Of a stretch of 64,000 nt of DNA, positions 10,203 to 19,210 are shown piece after piece. Origin of the DNA: Paenibacillus sp. CF384. GTDB taxonomy: Bacteria > Bacillota > Bacilli > Paenibacillales > Paenibacillaceae. A program made the position numbers and the translations under genes. The stretch lies in contig NZ_FNNV01000020.1 in assembly GCF_900106745.1 (NCBI RefSeq), positions 1 through 64,000 of the forward strand. The letters are read 5' to 3'. Position 1 is the stretch's first letter, and every line of letters begins with the position of its first letter. The notes under the pieces were generated by a model. That model saw only the letters and a program-made list of their open reading frames with translations, was not told the DNA's origin and ran no database searches.

Positions 10203-10780
10203 GTTGTTACCCTCCTGATTGGCAAAAATTTAGGCTTATGCAAACTAGCTGTCAACCTCTCTTAATCGCTTCGCCTCCCCTCCTCTAACGTTGGAATCTA
10301 CTAAATTCAAGTAAATCTATCATGCTGGGAATTGTAACATAGTGCAAATTCATTATCAATTAAATATTTCTATTTTCTAGCAGTTGAATGTAGAGGAATC
10401 ACTTAATCCCTCGTAAAATATAATAATTTAAATAACATATCATGTTACTTAAGTGTTATATATAGCTAAACTTAAAACGAAAAACGCTTTTACTCCCTGA
10501 TTCTTTAGTTAGTTATTTAATTAATTAGCTAATGCGTTAATACAATAAAGTAAATTTTCAATTAATGTGTAATATTTTATAACAACAATTTACGGATAAG
10601 TCGTTTGTCATTATATTTATCTATTAATAGATAAATATAAAATTCCGCTCTATTCTCAATTAGTTTTATACAAATAGTGCAAATAAAAATCCCGATTACT
10701 AGCTCCTGCTTCAAAAGCCTCTTCGACGATAAAAGAGCTCAAGCCAGAAGGCCAATGTCATTAAGTTAAGGCACTGAACC
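10203..10780. other. AT-rich intergenic region with promoter of the protease operon
   Basis: About 580 bp with no convincing gene. It is much more AT-rich than its surroundings and should hold the promoter for the subtilase operon starting at 10202. No single -35/-10 pair stands out. It holds a 30-bp perfect palindrome listed separately. Confidence 0.6.
10611..10640. repeat. 30-bp perfect AT-rich palindrome
   Basis: The half-site TTATATTTATCTATT at 10611-10625 is followed directly by its exact reverse complement at 10626-10640. It lies 409 bp upstream of the pseudoprotease start, with neither a spacer loop nor a T tract, so an operator or cruciform fits better than a terminator. Confidence 0.75.
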
Positions 10781-10784
10781 AAAA

Positions 10785-10831
10785 AATAAAAATAGAGTGG
10801 GCTATCGATAAGATAGCCCACTCTATTTTTT
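10785..10831 (-). terminator. Terminator of the GntR/ABC operon
   Basis: Arms GAGTGGGCTATC and GATAGCCCACTC (12 bp each, five-base loop) are flanked by A-rich sequence on the left and T6 on the right. It would stop transcripts of the minus-strand operon ending at 10910 and could also work in the other direction. Confidence 0.9.
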
Positions 10832-10909
10832 CGTGCGACACGCTAAGCAAACAAACAAATACTTGGCCCATTCTTTTGAGAGGTGCTGTGCACCACTGCG
10901 CTGCCAATC

Positions 10910-12241
10910 TTACTTATAAGCACGCATCGCCTTGCCGAGCTCCTTAAGCGACGGCTTCTTGCCATACATCAGCACACCTGCGCGGTAAATCTTCGCGGAC
11001 AACCAGCCGAAGACAAGGATGGAAGCCAGCAATGCAGCAATCGATATCCACACCTGCCACAGCGGCGGGTCGGACAAGCCGAGTCGCGAAACCATCGCGT
11101 AAGGCGCGAAGAACGGGATAAACGAACAGATCTTCATCAGCATCGAGCCCGGATTGTTCATGCCGCCGAAGATACAGATGTAGAAACCCGCAAGCGACAG
11201 CATGGTAATTGGCAGTACCGCTTGACCGAGATCCTCGGTACGGCTGACGATGGAACCGACGGCCGCGAACAACGTCGCGAACAAGAAGTAACCCGTCAAG
11301 AAGAATACCAGTGAATACGTAAGCAGTACCGGATCGATGTCGCTTAGCGAGATACCAAGATCGCCAAGCTTATCTGCGTTCTGCGGCAGCGTCATGTTGA
11401 TCACGATCACGACAACATAAATCGCCATCTGCAGCAGGACGACTAAGAACATGCCGAAGATTTTGCCGAACATGGCTTTCAGCGGCGAGACGCTCGTGAT
11501 GAGAATCTCCATGACGCGGGAGCTCTTCTCGGCCGTAATTTCGCTGGCAATCATCTGGCCGCTGATCATAATCGCCATGAACAACATGATAATGATCACG
11601 TACACCGTTCCGAAATCCATCCCCTGCTGTGCTTTCGTCTTGCCTGAACCGATCGATCCTGCTCCTTCCACAGTGGAAATCTGCACGGAATCAAGCTCAA
11701 TCGGCTTCGTCAGGAGCGCCTTCACATCGTCGCTCAATCCGCCTCCGCCAATAACCGCTTCCATCTTAACTACCTGCAGTGCCGCGGACAACGATGACGA
11801 CACCTTCGATTCCATTAAACTCTCGGATTTATACGTAATGGCAGGGAAATCGCTCTCCTTACCCGGCGAGAACTCAATGTAGCCATGAATGACGTCGTCT
11901 GCCACAGCCTGCTTCAGCGCTTTCTCGTTAGCTTCCGCAGAACCTGCATCCGCAATCGGAACGAGCTTCAGCTCAGGCTTCTCCTGTTTCCCGTAGTAAT
12001 TGTTCAGCATAGCTGCAATTCGCGTGGAGGTAAATAACTCTGATTTCACCTTCTCGCTCGTGCTGTCCAAGTAACCAACCGCAGTCGGTTTCCCTTCGCC
12101 GCTGAACTTATCGATCATGTAAGGTAAATTGATGACAATGCTCATGATGATTGCAATAATGAGTGTCGTAATCAGGAAAGCTTTGCCGCGCACCTTATTC
12201 TTCGTTGTAAATCCGACAACCGTCCAGAAGCTGCTATTCAT
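10910..12241 (-). CDS. ABC-2 type exporter permease (NatB/YhaP-like)
   Basis: About 444 residues. A first membrane segment at 20-45 is followed by a large extracytoplasmic domain (to about 200), then five or six membrane segments (VYVIIIMLFMAIMIS, FLVVLLQMAIYVVVIVI, LVFFLTGYFLFATLFAAV and others). This is the NatB/YhaP layout. The start is ATG at 12241, seven bases after AGGTG, and overlaps the end of the preceding ATPase gene, so translation is coupled. The GTG nine bases upstream is part of the ribosome site. With its ATPase it would form an exporter; sodium, drug or peptide export are possible and not decided by sequence. Confidence 0.85.
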   Translation of the reverse strand: MNSSFWTVVGFTTKNKVRGKAFLITTLIIAIIMSIVINLPYMIDKFSGEGKPTAVGYLDSTSEKVKSELFTSTRIAAMLNNYYGKQEKPELKLVPIADAGSAEANEKALKQAVADDVIHGYIEFSPGKESDFPAITYKSESLMESKVSSSLSAALQVVKMEAVIGGGGLSDDVKALLTKPIELDSVQISTVEGAGSIGSGKTKAQQGMDFGTVYVIIIMLFMAIMISGQMIASEITAEKSSRVMEILITSVSPLKAMFGKIFGMFLVVLLQMAIYVVVIVINMTLPQNADKLGDLGISLSDIDPVLLTYSLVFFLTGYFLFATLFAAVGSIVSRTEDLGQAVLPITMLSLAGFYICIFGGMNNPGSMLMKICSFIPFFAPYAMVSRLGLSDPPLWQVWISIAALLASILVFGWLSAKIYRAGVLMYGKKPSLKELGKAMRAYK

Positions 12242-13136
12242 GGCTCTCACCTACCGTCTTAATAAAGATTTCATTGAGCGTCGGTTCCAAGATTTCAAAA
12301 CGATTTACGCCGGTTTGCGCCATGGCCAGCTCCAATACAGGTCGGCCTGCAGCCTCATCATTGATTAACAGCTCGTAACCGTACTCATGCCGTTTCACAT
12401 TCATCACACCGCCGATTGCTTCAAGACCGGTTACATCGCTGTCCGTAGCCAGTATAATGCGCTCTCTGGGAAACTGCTTCTTAATGGCTTTCAGGTTGCC
12501 TTGCAGAACCGTATTCGATTTATGCAGAATCGTAATGTTGCGGCAAAGCTCCTCCACATGCTCCATCCGGTGTGTCGAGAACAAGATACATGAACCGGCA
12601 TCACGCAATTCCTTAACGGTCGACTTGAGCAGTTCCACGTTAACGGGATCCAGTCCGCTGAACGCCTCATCCATAATAACGATGCGCGGATGATGGATGA
12701 CGGCAGCGATAAATTGGATCTTCTGCTGATTCCCCTTGGACAGCTCCTCGACCTTCTTGTTGTAATACTCCGGCACGCCGAATCGATCCAGCCAGCGCTT
12801 CAAGTTCTGGTCGGCATCCCGCTTGGACATGCCGCGCAACTGTGCGAGATAGTGGATCTGATCAGACACCTTCACCTTCGGGTACAGACCGCGTTCCTCC
12901 GGCAAATAGCCAAGTCCCTTCAGCAGTTCTTTTCCATACGCTTTGCCATCATATCGAATGCTCCCGGAATCCGGATAAATGAGGCCGAGCACCATACGCA
13001 TCGTTGTTGTTTTTCCCGCTCCGTTGGCGCCGAGCAATCCATAAATCTCGCCTTGCGCAACTTCGAAGCTGATTCCATTAACGGCTGTTTTGTCCCCGTA
13101 TTGCTTAAAAACTTGTTCAAGCTTCAATGCATTCAT
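12234..13136 (-). CDS. ABC exporter ATPase (NatA/YhaQ-like)
   Basis: 300 residues. Walker A is GANGAGKTT, the signature is LSKGNQQK, Walker B is RIVIMDEA followed by FSGLD, and the switch histidine is in STHRMEH. A C-terminal extension of about 80 residues after the nucleotide-binding domain is typical of drug/Na export ATPases. It overlaps the permease gene downstream and follows the next ATPase gene with a 3-bp gap. Confidence 0.9.
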   Translation of the reverse strand: MNALKLEQVFKQYGDKTAVNGISFEVAQGEIYGLLGANGAGKTTTMRMVLGLIYPDSGSIRYDGKAYGKELLKGLGYLPEERGLYPKVKVSDQIHYLAQLRGMSKRDADQNLKRWLDRFGVPEYYNKKVEELSKGNQQKIQFIAAVIHHPRIVIMDEAFSGLDPVNVELLKSTVKELRDAGSCILFSTHRMEHVEELCRNITILHKSNTVLQGNLKAIKKQFPRERIILATDSDVTGLEAIGGVMNVKRHEYGYELLINDEAAGRPVLELAMAQTGVNRFEILEPTLNEIFIKTVGESHE

Positions 13137-13139
13137 CTT

Positions 13140-14039
13140 CTAGAAAACTCCCCTCGCATGTTCGATATGATGCAGCAAAATCTCATCGAGCTCCAGCTTC
13201 TGTTTGCTGATTAATCCGAGCTTCTGTTCCATTAGCCATCGTTCGGCCTGCAGCGCATCCTCTGTTACCACTTTGTACGTCGTTGCGCCAGATAAGCTCG
13301 CATTGCGGTAACCAGGCATCTGCTTCCAGTTGATACTGACTCCGGCGGCATCGATGTACATCACCTGCCATGCGCTTAGCAAGGTATCCTTCTCATAGAT
13401 CCCGAGCACCTTACCCTGCACCATGAACACAATATAGTCGGCCAGCCGCCTGACTTCGTCGACAATATGAGAAGCCATTAGAATCGTCCGATTGCCCTGC
13501 TCCATATAGCGATGCAGCACATCGATCATGGTCTTCCAAGCAATCGGATCCAGACCCGAGGAAGGTTCATCAAGGAGCAGCAGCTCCGGATGATGTGCCA
13601 TCGTGAGCGATAGATCGAATTTCCGCCGCATCCCCTTTGACATTTTGCCTAGCTTGATCGCAGGGTCTACCTCGAACCGGCGCAGCAGCTCCTGATAGAG
13701 GTGAACATCCCACTTCGGATACCACTGCCGGACGAAAGCCGCTTTCTGATTCCCGCGCAGCCCATCCTCCAGATCGACCGCTTGCTCAGGCACATAACCC
13801 AATCGCTCCTTCAGCTTCGTATCGTTACCTGATCCGACTGTTTCGCCCAGCAGCTCGATCCGCCCCGTATTCGGTTTGGCGAGGTCCAGCAGCAGTCGAA
13901 ACAACGAGCTCTTCCCCGAACCGTTAGGGCCGACGATTGCCGTTACGAAGCCGCTCGGAATGACCAGATCGATAGGACCAAGCTCGAAATTCGGCCTGCG
14001 CTGCGACATTCCGGTAATTTGAACTGAAGCTTCACTCAT
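13140..14039 (-). CDS. ABC transporter ATPase, YtrB-like
   Basis: About 299 residues from the ATG at 14039, which overlaps the stop of the GntR gene; upstream in-frame codons would only read through the regulator in another frame. Walker A is GPNGSGKSS, the signature is degenerate (MSKGMRRKF), Walker B is LLLLDEPSSGLD and the switch histidine is in ASHIVDE. Context with a GntR regulator and a six-TM protein matches the ytr-type cassettes that respond to cell-wall-active compounds. The likely membrane partner is the protein at 14493-15215. Confidence 0.88.
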   Translation of the reverse strand: MSEASVQITGMSQRRPNFELGPIDLVIPSGFVTAIVGPNGSGKSSLFRLLLDLAKPNTGRIELLGETVGSGNDTKLKERLGYVPEQAVDLEDGLRGNQKAAFVRQWYPKWDVHLYQELLRRFEVDPAIKLGKMSKGMRRKFDLSLTMAHHPELLLLDEPSSGLDPIAWKTMIDVLHRYMEQGNRTILMASHIVDEVRRLADYIVFMVQGKVLGIYEKDTLLSAWQVMYIDAAGVSINWKQMPGYRNASLSGATTYKVVTEDALQAERWLMEQKLGLISKQKLELDEILLHHIEHARGVF

Positions 14040-14463
14040 CCTTATCCGCCTCCCCGCCCTGATGGTATGCCGTGCTTCCTTCACGCTTCCGGCGGAGCAC
14101 GTCTTGCAGCATGTCAATCAATTCTTCATCGCTAAAATGTACCCGAAGCCCAGCTTCCACCGCCTGCTCCATCGCTTCTATGACCGCGGTTCGCCGCTGT
14201 CGATCCCTTGACTCCGTGTCTACCTTCGCGACAAACGTTCCCATTCCCTGCCGAGTGCGAAGCAGCCCTTCATTTTCTAAATCCTGATACACCCGCCGAA
14301 CGGTTATGATGCTGCATTTGGTCAGCTGTGCCAATTCACGTATAGATGGAAGCAGCGTCCCTTCCGGCAATTGACCGCTCACAATGAATGCACGAAGCTG
14401 CACCTCGATCTGATGGTATAACGGCTCCGCACTATGTTCATTCAGCTGTATAGGAATCCACAC
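14032..14463 (-). CDS. GntR-family regulator, YtrA type
   Basis: 143 residues with an N-terminal winged helix (EPLYHQIEVQLR, SIRELAQL, VRRVYQDLENEGLL, GMGTFVA) and a short C-terminal helical tail, as in the YtrA subfamily. GTG at 14463 is preferred because AGAAGGTG lies six bases upstream; an in-frame ATG at 14484 has no good ribosome site. It lies between its presumed target genes, and the palindrome at 15236-15267 is the likely operator through which it represses the cassette. Confidence 0.85.
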   Translation of the reverse strand: MWIPIQLNEHSAEPLYHQIEVQLRAFIVSGQLPEGTLLPSIRELAQLTKCSIITVRRVYQDLENEGLLRTRQGMGTFVAKVDTESRDRQRRTAVIEAMEQAVEAGLRVHFSDEELIDMLQDVLRRKREGSTAYHQGGEADKDE

Positions 14464-14492
14464 CGTCCACACCTTCTCTCGCATTCATTACG

Positions 14493-15215
14493 CTATTCCA
14501 GCAAATTGCGTTTCGTATTTCGCTTCCAAATCAGGACGCCCATCAGTGCGGCAACCGTGAATCCCAAGAGCACCGACAGCAGCGGCCAAAGGATGGAATG
14601 ATCACGCGACACCTCAATGGCGGTGAACATCAGATGCGTATCTGCCTGCCACAGCATTAAGCCGACTAGAGCGTATAGCAGCAGGTAACAGAAGCAGATG
14701 AACATATATATTTTCCCTTTTACGCTCTGTTCAAAGAAGACATAAGTCGATCCTGCCATCATGGCATAGCCGTACCAGATGAACGAGAAGATAACGTACT
14801 CCCCGGGCGTCATCAGCTCACGGAGCTCATTTAATGCGACATATTGTAAAGTAAAGAAATATAGAGAAACGATGGTCAATACAACGATAAACTGCAACAG
14901 CCTTGCCAGGATGATCGTATTCCAGCCAATCGGCATTGTTCGCAGGTAAGCATTATATCGCGTATACGGATCTCTTCCCCAGTATTGCAGCACACTTCGG
15001 TTCATCAGAAAACCCATGGTCGGCAGAATGGACAAATAGACGAGATCATATCCCCAAAAAGAGCCTCCTGTATTCTCATGTTGATGCAAATCGTCAAATA
15101 TAGGCATCATTACAACAATCATATAACTAACGAATACGATCGTTATCAGCAGTCCGATCCAAGAACGGCTCCCATCAAAACGAAGCAATCTCCATGCACC
15201 TTGCCAGCTCGTCAT
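14493..15215 (-). CDS. ABC-2-like membrane protein of the YtrA cassette
   Basis: About 241 residues with six predicted membrane segments (for example IGLLITIVFVSYMIVVMM, LLQFIVVLTIVSLYFF, IYMFICFCYLLLYALVGLML, LLSVLLGFTVAALMGVLIW). The first part after the initial segment carries an RDPYTRYNAYLR loop. The start is ATG at 15215 after GAGCGGGGG; the longer reading frame would translate the operator palindrome and is rejected. First gene of the operon; likely partner of the ATPase at 13140-14039. Confidence 0.75.
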   Translation of the reverse strand: MTSWQGAWRLLRFDGSRSWIGLLITIVFVSYMIVVMMPIFDDLHQHENTGGSFWGYDLVYLSILPTMGFLMNRSVLQYWGRDPYTRYNAYLRTMPIGWNTIILARLLQFIVVLTIVSLYFFTLQYVALNELRELMTPGEYVIFSFIWYGYAMMAGSTYVFFEQSVKGKIYMFICFCYLLLYALVGLMLWQADTHLMFTAIEVSRDHSILWPLLSVLLGFTVAALMGVLIWKRNTKRNLLE

Positions 15216-15235
15216 CCCCCGCTCGCCCCCGCTCT

Positions 15236-15267
15236 GTATACTGTGTATATTCATATATACAGTATAC
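15236..15267. promoter_or_regulatory. Predicted YtrA-type operator
   Basis: GTATACTGTGTATAT and ATATATACAGTATAC are 15-bp arms around a 2-bp centre and match at 14 of 15 positions. The arms contain TATACT, so a -10 box may be inside the operator. It lies 20 bp upstream of the first gene of the GntR/ABC operon. Confidence 0.75.
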
Positions 15268-15365
15268 TCAGTCGGCAGTGCAGCTGTCAATCACATCCAT
15301 CTTTAACTTCTACTTCTACTCCTACTCCCGCTCCAGCCCAGAATTCATCCATATGTAACTAGAAG

Positions 15366-15549
15366 TGTTGCAGTTTCTGCAACATTTCTGAGCAATATTG
15401 CTCTAATCCAGAGGAATGTTGCACAATAGGCAACATTCCATGCTATTTCGGCCACATAGAGGCCAAACTGCTTAGAATTGTTGCAGTTTCTGCAACAATT
15501 GCCCATCTACAGCTGCTAGGAGTTTAATATGTTGCATATTCTGCAACAT
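15366..15549. repeat. 184-bp intergenic element with four TGTTGCA palindromes, copy 1
   Basis: Four palindromes lie at 15366-15384 (TGTTGCAG-TTT-CTGCAACA), 15413-15439 (GGAATGTTGC/GCAACATTCC), 15476-15500 (AATTGTTGCAG/CTGCAACAATT) and 15529-15549 (ATGTTGCA/TGCAACAT). Their centres are 51, 62 and 51 bp apart. The sequence between them is unrelated to copy 2 (29509-29693) by eye, but the spacing is identical. It occupies the gap between the YtrA operon promoter and the M24 gene end. Not recognised as a named repeat. Confidence 0.85.
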
Positions 15550-15647
15550 TCGCCAGACTACCAGGGGGCCATCACCCCGTTGAATGCATTATTTTCTCCA
15601 ATTAGTCCCCATGAAATAACAAAGACGGCTTCATCAGCCGCCCAGTC

Positions 15648-16388
15648 TCATAAGCAAGCAAGCTTGCCCTCGTCAAAATAATAGATATCCTCTCGCTTGA
15701 ACCCATACTCGCCATTCTTCCGACGGATGTGCGGTTCAAACGTAAACAGCGCTGCTTCACTGAGCTTCATCGTGTTCCCCTGCTCGAAGTATCTTCGATC
15801 GTCCTTGTGAAACGCGATTGTATGGCCTACATTGCCGGCAAAATCAAGATTTTCGCAGCCATGCTGACGCAGAAGCTCATTGATATATTGATAGACTTGC
15901 TCAAACGTCCGGTCCGGCTTTACATAGCTAATAAACGCATCATGTAGTGCGATCCCCATTCGGACGCCACCGGCAAAATCAATGTCGCTACCCCGTAACT
16001 CCTGTTCCGCCACCACCCTGCCAGCACAAACGACAAAAGTTCGAGCATGATCACCCCAATACGCATTCAGCTCCGGGCTGAGATCGACAGTCACAATGTC
16101 ATCGCGGCCAACAAGGCACGCCGTCGGTTCGTAGCCTCTCCCAGATTCGGAGATCAGCGTCCGCTTGCCGACATGGACGAAGGCTCCGATCCCATAGTAC
16201 CAGAAGGTATCAACTCCCTTACTCCGCATGAAGCGCTCCGCTCTGTCCACGATGTCGCGCTCCGTTACACCTTCACGGATATAGGTCTGCAAATCATTCA
16301 TCGTTGCCCTCGCAATGGATTGGATATGACGATAGTTGGATAAATGGTCCATAAGCATACCACGCTTCAATAGACTTTCACTCCCCAC
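15648..16388 (-). CDS. M24-family metallopeptidase-like protein (Xaa-Pro aminopeptidase fold)
   Basis: 246 residues covering the pita-bread fold only. Candidate metal ligands occur in order: D in VDLSPE, D in WGDHARTF, H in GNVGHTIAFH, E in FTFEPHI and E in FKREDIYYF, so the dinuclear site looks complete. No N-terminal domain is present, so it is closer in size to methionine aminopeptidase than to a two-domain Xaa-Pro aminopeptidase. Its physiological substrate is unknown. The start is uncertain: GTG at 16388, ATG at 16358 or 16352 are all possible, with GGGGAG upstream of a TTG between them. Monocistronic. Confidence 0.75.
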   Translation of the reverse strand: MGSESLLKRGMLMDHLSNYRHIQSIARATMNDLQTYIREGVTERDIVDRAERFMRSKGVDTFWYYGIGAFVHVGKRTLISESGRGYEPTACLVGRDDIVTVDLSPELNAYWGDHARTFVVCAGRVVAEQELRGSDIDFAGGVRMGIALHDAFISYVKPDRTFEQVYQYINELLRQHGCENLDFAGNVGHTIAFHKDDRRYFEQGNTMKLSEAALFTFEPHIRRKNGEYGFKREDIYYFDEGKLACL

Positions 16389-16446
16389 CGCTAATTAGGT
16401 TACTCTATTATAGAAAACGATCCGCTTTCTTGTAAACAATTGGAAA

Positions 16447-16493
16447 CGCAAAAAAACACCTTACCAGAGCACTATGCATGCTCTAACTTGGCG
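16447..16493 (-). terminator. Probable terminator after the small membrane protein
   Basis: AGAGCA and TGCTCT arms around a 7-bp loop; on the minus strand a run of seven T follows about ten bases later. It lies just past the stop of the gene at 16504-16866. Confidence 0.5.
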
Positions 16494-16503
16494 GCTGTAA
16501 AAC

Positions 16504-16866
16504 TCATTTGAGCCCAGGCTTCTCCTTCATTTGATTCACAATTCGAACGATCTCCTCTTCTTCTCTCAACTTTGCGGCAATATCGTAGTAGATGTCGCTG
16601 AGCTGCGGTGGAGACTCCTCATTAGTATAAACACCGGGAAAGCTGCCTAACTGCTCTTGCTTCATTCTGCGAATGGGAGGAAGCTTAGCCACTTCACGTT
16701 TCAAAATAAAGCGAAGCAGCAGTGCCGATACGAGCATAACGGTACCCGACTTCCATGAATCCGTAAAGCCCAGCACCAGCATAGCGAATACAATCGCTGG
16801 ATAGATGAACAGAAGCGTAAAGAGGAGGATCAGTAGTTTTGTCAGGAGAGACTTGAAGGCTTCCAT
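16504..16866 (-). CDS. Small two-TM membrane protein, unknown function
   Basis: About 120 residues. Two hydrophobic segments near the N-terminus (LLILLFTLLFIYPAIVFAMLV and a second ending near VSALLLRF) are followed by a charged cytoplasmic tail. The ATG at 16866 follows GGAGGTGGTAGGT at good spacing, so the GTG nine bases upstream is treated as part of the ribosome site. Divergent from the GH36 gene. No family recognised. Confidence 0.6.
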   Translation of the reverse strand: MEAFKSLLTKLLILLFTLLFIYPAIVFAMLVLGFTDSWKSGTVMLVSALLLRFILKREVAKLPPIRRMKQEQLGSFPGVYTNEESPPQLSDIYYDIAAKLREEEEIVRIVNQMKEKPGLK

Positions 16867-16965
16867 ACCTACCACCTCCGCACCCGATGTTACTTATGTG
16901 TATGCTGGGAGGGGTTATCCGTATTAGAATAGATCTATAAATCGATTACATAAGGAGGCATTACT

Positions 16966-18585
16966 TTGACAGCTATGATTTTGTCAAACGAACCAAGCGC
17001 AATCGTCATCCGAACGGATGATAAGTGGCACACTCTTGCCCGTGCCGGGGCGGATAGATGGGAAGCAGCCGGTCTTGCCATTACGATGAAACGCAGAGAG
17101 AACACTATTGCACTGGAATTGGAAGCGCCTACTGCAGCAGTACGCACAATCAAACTGCGCTGGAACGAAGCACCCGCAGGAAATTTGCTCCTACTCGGCG
17201 ATCACTGGGAGCGCGGTTATGGGGACCTCGAATGGCGAGGCATCGTGCCGGAGCGCGTTATGCCTTGGTATTTCCTTGCCCATGATGGACTGCGCACAGC
17301 CGGTTACGGCGTGAAGACAGGCGCAAATTCGCTCTGTTATTGGCAGCTCGATACGGATGGCGTAACATTCACGGCTGATGTCACAAGCGGGAATAGCGGT
17401 GTATGTCTGGGTGCGCGTACTCTCTCAGTAGCCGATATCATATTTGATCCGGGCACACTGGGTGAAACGCCTTTTGCAGCAGCAAGACGTTTCTGCGCCA
17501 TGATGTGTGACAAGCCTTTGATGCCGAAGCAGCCTGTATACGGCGGAAATAACTGGTATTATGCTTACGGGGAAAGCTCGCATCGAGAGATTTTGGAGGA
17601 TTCGCGGTTCATTTCTTCGTTGTCTTCGAATACGCTCAATCGTCCGTATATGGTCATTGACGATGGCTGGCAGTCAGCCAAAGATAACGGGGGCAGCTGT
17701 AACGGGGGGCCATGGATCGGCAACAGTAAATTTACGGACATGGAGCGACTGGCCGGTGAAATGAAAGAGATTGGCGTGAAGCCCGGCCTCTGGTTCCGCC
17801 CGCTCCTGACGACTGAGAACGTGCCTGCAGAATGGATTCGCTATAAGGAAGCATCAACCGGGAGCAGCGTGCTCGATCCTAGTATTCCGGATGTACTGGC
17901 ACATATTCGCGAATCGGTAGAACGAATGGTAGGCTACGGATTCGATATGCTGAAGCATGATTTTACGACGTACGATATGCTCGGACAATGGGGCTTCACA
18001 ATGAAATCCAAGCCTCATGCGCTGCCTTATGCGTTCCATGACCGTTCCAAGACAACCGCAGAGATTACGCTCGCTTTGTACCGGACCATTGCCGAAGCCT
18101 CCGGTCAGGCGGACATCATTGGCTGCAACACCTTCAGTCATCTCTCTGCAGGCTTGTTCGAAATTCAGCGGACCGGCGATGATACAAGCGGACGCTGGTG
18201 GGAGCGGACTCGGTACATGGGCGTGAATACGATGGCTTTTCGCATGGCGCAGCATGGCACTTTCTACAGCCACGACGCAGATTGCCTCGGTTTAACGAAG
18301 GATGTGCCTTGGTCGTACAACCGGGAATGGCTGCGCCTGCTCGCAGGCAGCGGTACGCCGTTGTTCGTATCGGCCGATCCGGCCATCGTCACGAAGGAGC
18401 AGGAGCTCGAGCTGCGCGCCGCTTTCGAGCTGGCGGCTCAGCCGTTGCCGGTTGGCGAACCACTGGACTGGCTGCGTACGACATGTCCAAGCTGCTGGGT
18501 GCTGAACGGCGAAGAGACTTCGTTCCAATGGAACGAAGTTTCCGCAGAACTGCTGGATGAGAAGGATAATGGCTGGTGGGTGTAA
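16966..18585 (+). CDS. GH36-type alpha-galactosidase-like enzyme
   Basis: 539 residues. An N-terminal beta-sandwich is followed by a TIM barrel with VIDDGWQ, the presumed nucleophile in MLKHDFTTYD and the presumed acid/base in QRTGDDTSG, all of which fit clan GH-D (GH36/GH27). It is shorter than the usual 700-residue bacterial GH36 enzyme, so substrate specificity is open. No signal peptide, so intracellular. The start is TTG: AAGGAGG at 16952-16958 lies seven bases before it and 16 before the next ATG. Monocistronic with a terminator at 18626. Confidence 0.8.
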   Translation: MTAMILSNEPSAIVIRTDDKWHTLARAGADRWEAAGLAITMKRRENTIALELEAPTAAVRTIKLRWNEAPAGNLLLLGDHWERGYGDLEWRGIVPERVMPWYFLAHDGLRTAGYGVKTGANSLCYWQLDTDGVTFTADVTSGNSGVCLGARTLSVADIIFDPGTLGETPFAAARRFCAMMCDKPLMPKQPVYGGNNWYYAYGESSHREILEDSRFISSLSSNTLNRPYMVIDDGWQSAKDNGGSCNGGPWIGNSKFTDMERLAGEMKEIGVKPGLWFRPLLTTENVPAEWIRYKEASTGSSVLDPSIPDVLAHIRESVERMVGYGFDMLKHDFTTYDMLGQWGFTMKSKPHALPYAFHDRSKTTAEITLALYRTIAEASGQADIIGCNTFSHLSAGLFEIQRTGDDTSGRWWERTRYMGVNTMAFRMAQHGTFYSHDADCLGLTKDVPWSYNREWLRLLAGSGTPLFVSADPAIVTKEQELELRAAFELAAQPLPVGEPLDWLRTTCPSCWVLNGEETSFQWNEVSAELLDEKDNGWWV

Positions 18586-18625
18586 TTCAGTGACACTCAA
18601 TCGGCTCGATAAATAGGAGTGCAAT

Positions 18626-18652
18626 GGAGGGGCGAATTCGCTCCTCTTTTTT
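18626..18652 (+). terminator. Terminator of the GH36-type gene
   Basis: GGAGGGGCGAATTCGCTCCTC is a near-perfect hairpin followed by TTTTTT, 41 bp after the stop codon. Confidence 0.85.
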
Positions 18653-18760
18653 AATATGGATTTATCTGTTAAATAGATGACCATCTATTACCGAACCTGT
18701 CCTCCTCTCATATAGTAGTTAGTAGACTTTCAGATTCGTTAAGCAAGAGGAGGACGAGTT

Positions 18761-19120
18761 ATGCCTATCTATGATTCAGAAGCGATTTGGAACGGCCAGT
18801 TTCCACAGATCACCAGCCTTTCGATTTGTGTGTTCACTACTGACCGACAGCCTTCTACTGCAGCAATCCAAGTCTATCAAGTCGTGCCGTCCGGCACCGG
18901 AGTCGACGAGAAAATCCCTTATGTCATGAAGCTGGTTTCGCTAAATCCGATTGGAGAACCAAGCTCCAGCTATACGCTGGACAATGTATATGCAGGAGTC
19001 AATGTCTTCGGCGTCCGTATTGAGACAACCGGTATCGGAGGCAGCGGCGTTGCTTTTACCGTTTCAGTCACCAGGGACCATGTTCATGTCGAGGATTATT
19101 TCCTCATTGGCAGATTGTGA
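18761..19120 (+). CDS. Hypothetical protein, 119 residues
   Basis: Starts at ATG nine bases after AGAGGAGGACG, so the start is well supported. The protein has no signal peptide or membrane segment and is rich in beta-branched residues, suggesting a compact beta-sandwich (for example SICVFTT, IQVYQVV, VFGVRIETT, AFTVSVT). No family recognised. It stands alone between the GH36 gene and a repeat element, and a plus-strand terminator lies about 370 bp downstream. Confidence 0.65.
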   Translation: MPIYDSEAIWNGQFPQITSLSICVFTTDRQPSTAAIQVYQVVPSGTGVDEKIPYVMKLVSLNPIGEPSSSYTLDNVYAGVNVFGVRIETTGIGGSGVAFTVSVTRDHVHVEDYFLIGRL

Positions 19121-19210
19121 GCGAGACATAGAAAGAGTAGAAACAGTGCGAGCCTGAGGACTCGGACTCGGACTGTCGGGACGACAGGCATAAGAGCCAT
19201 TATCCAACCT

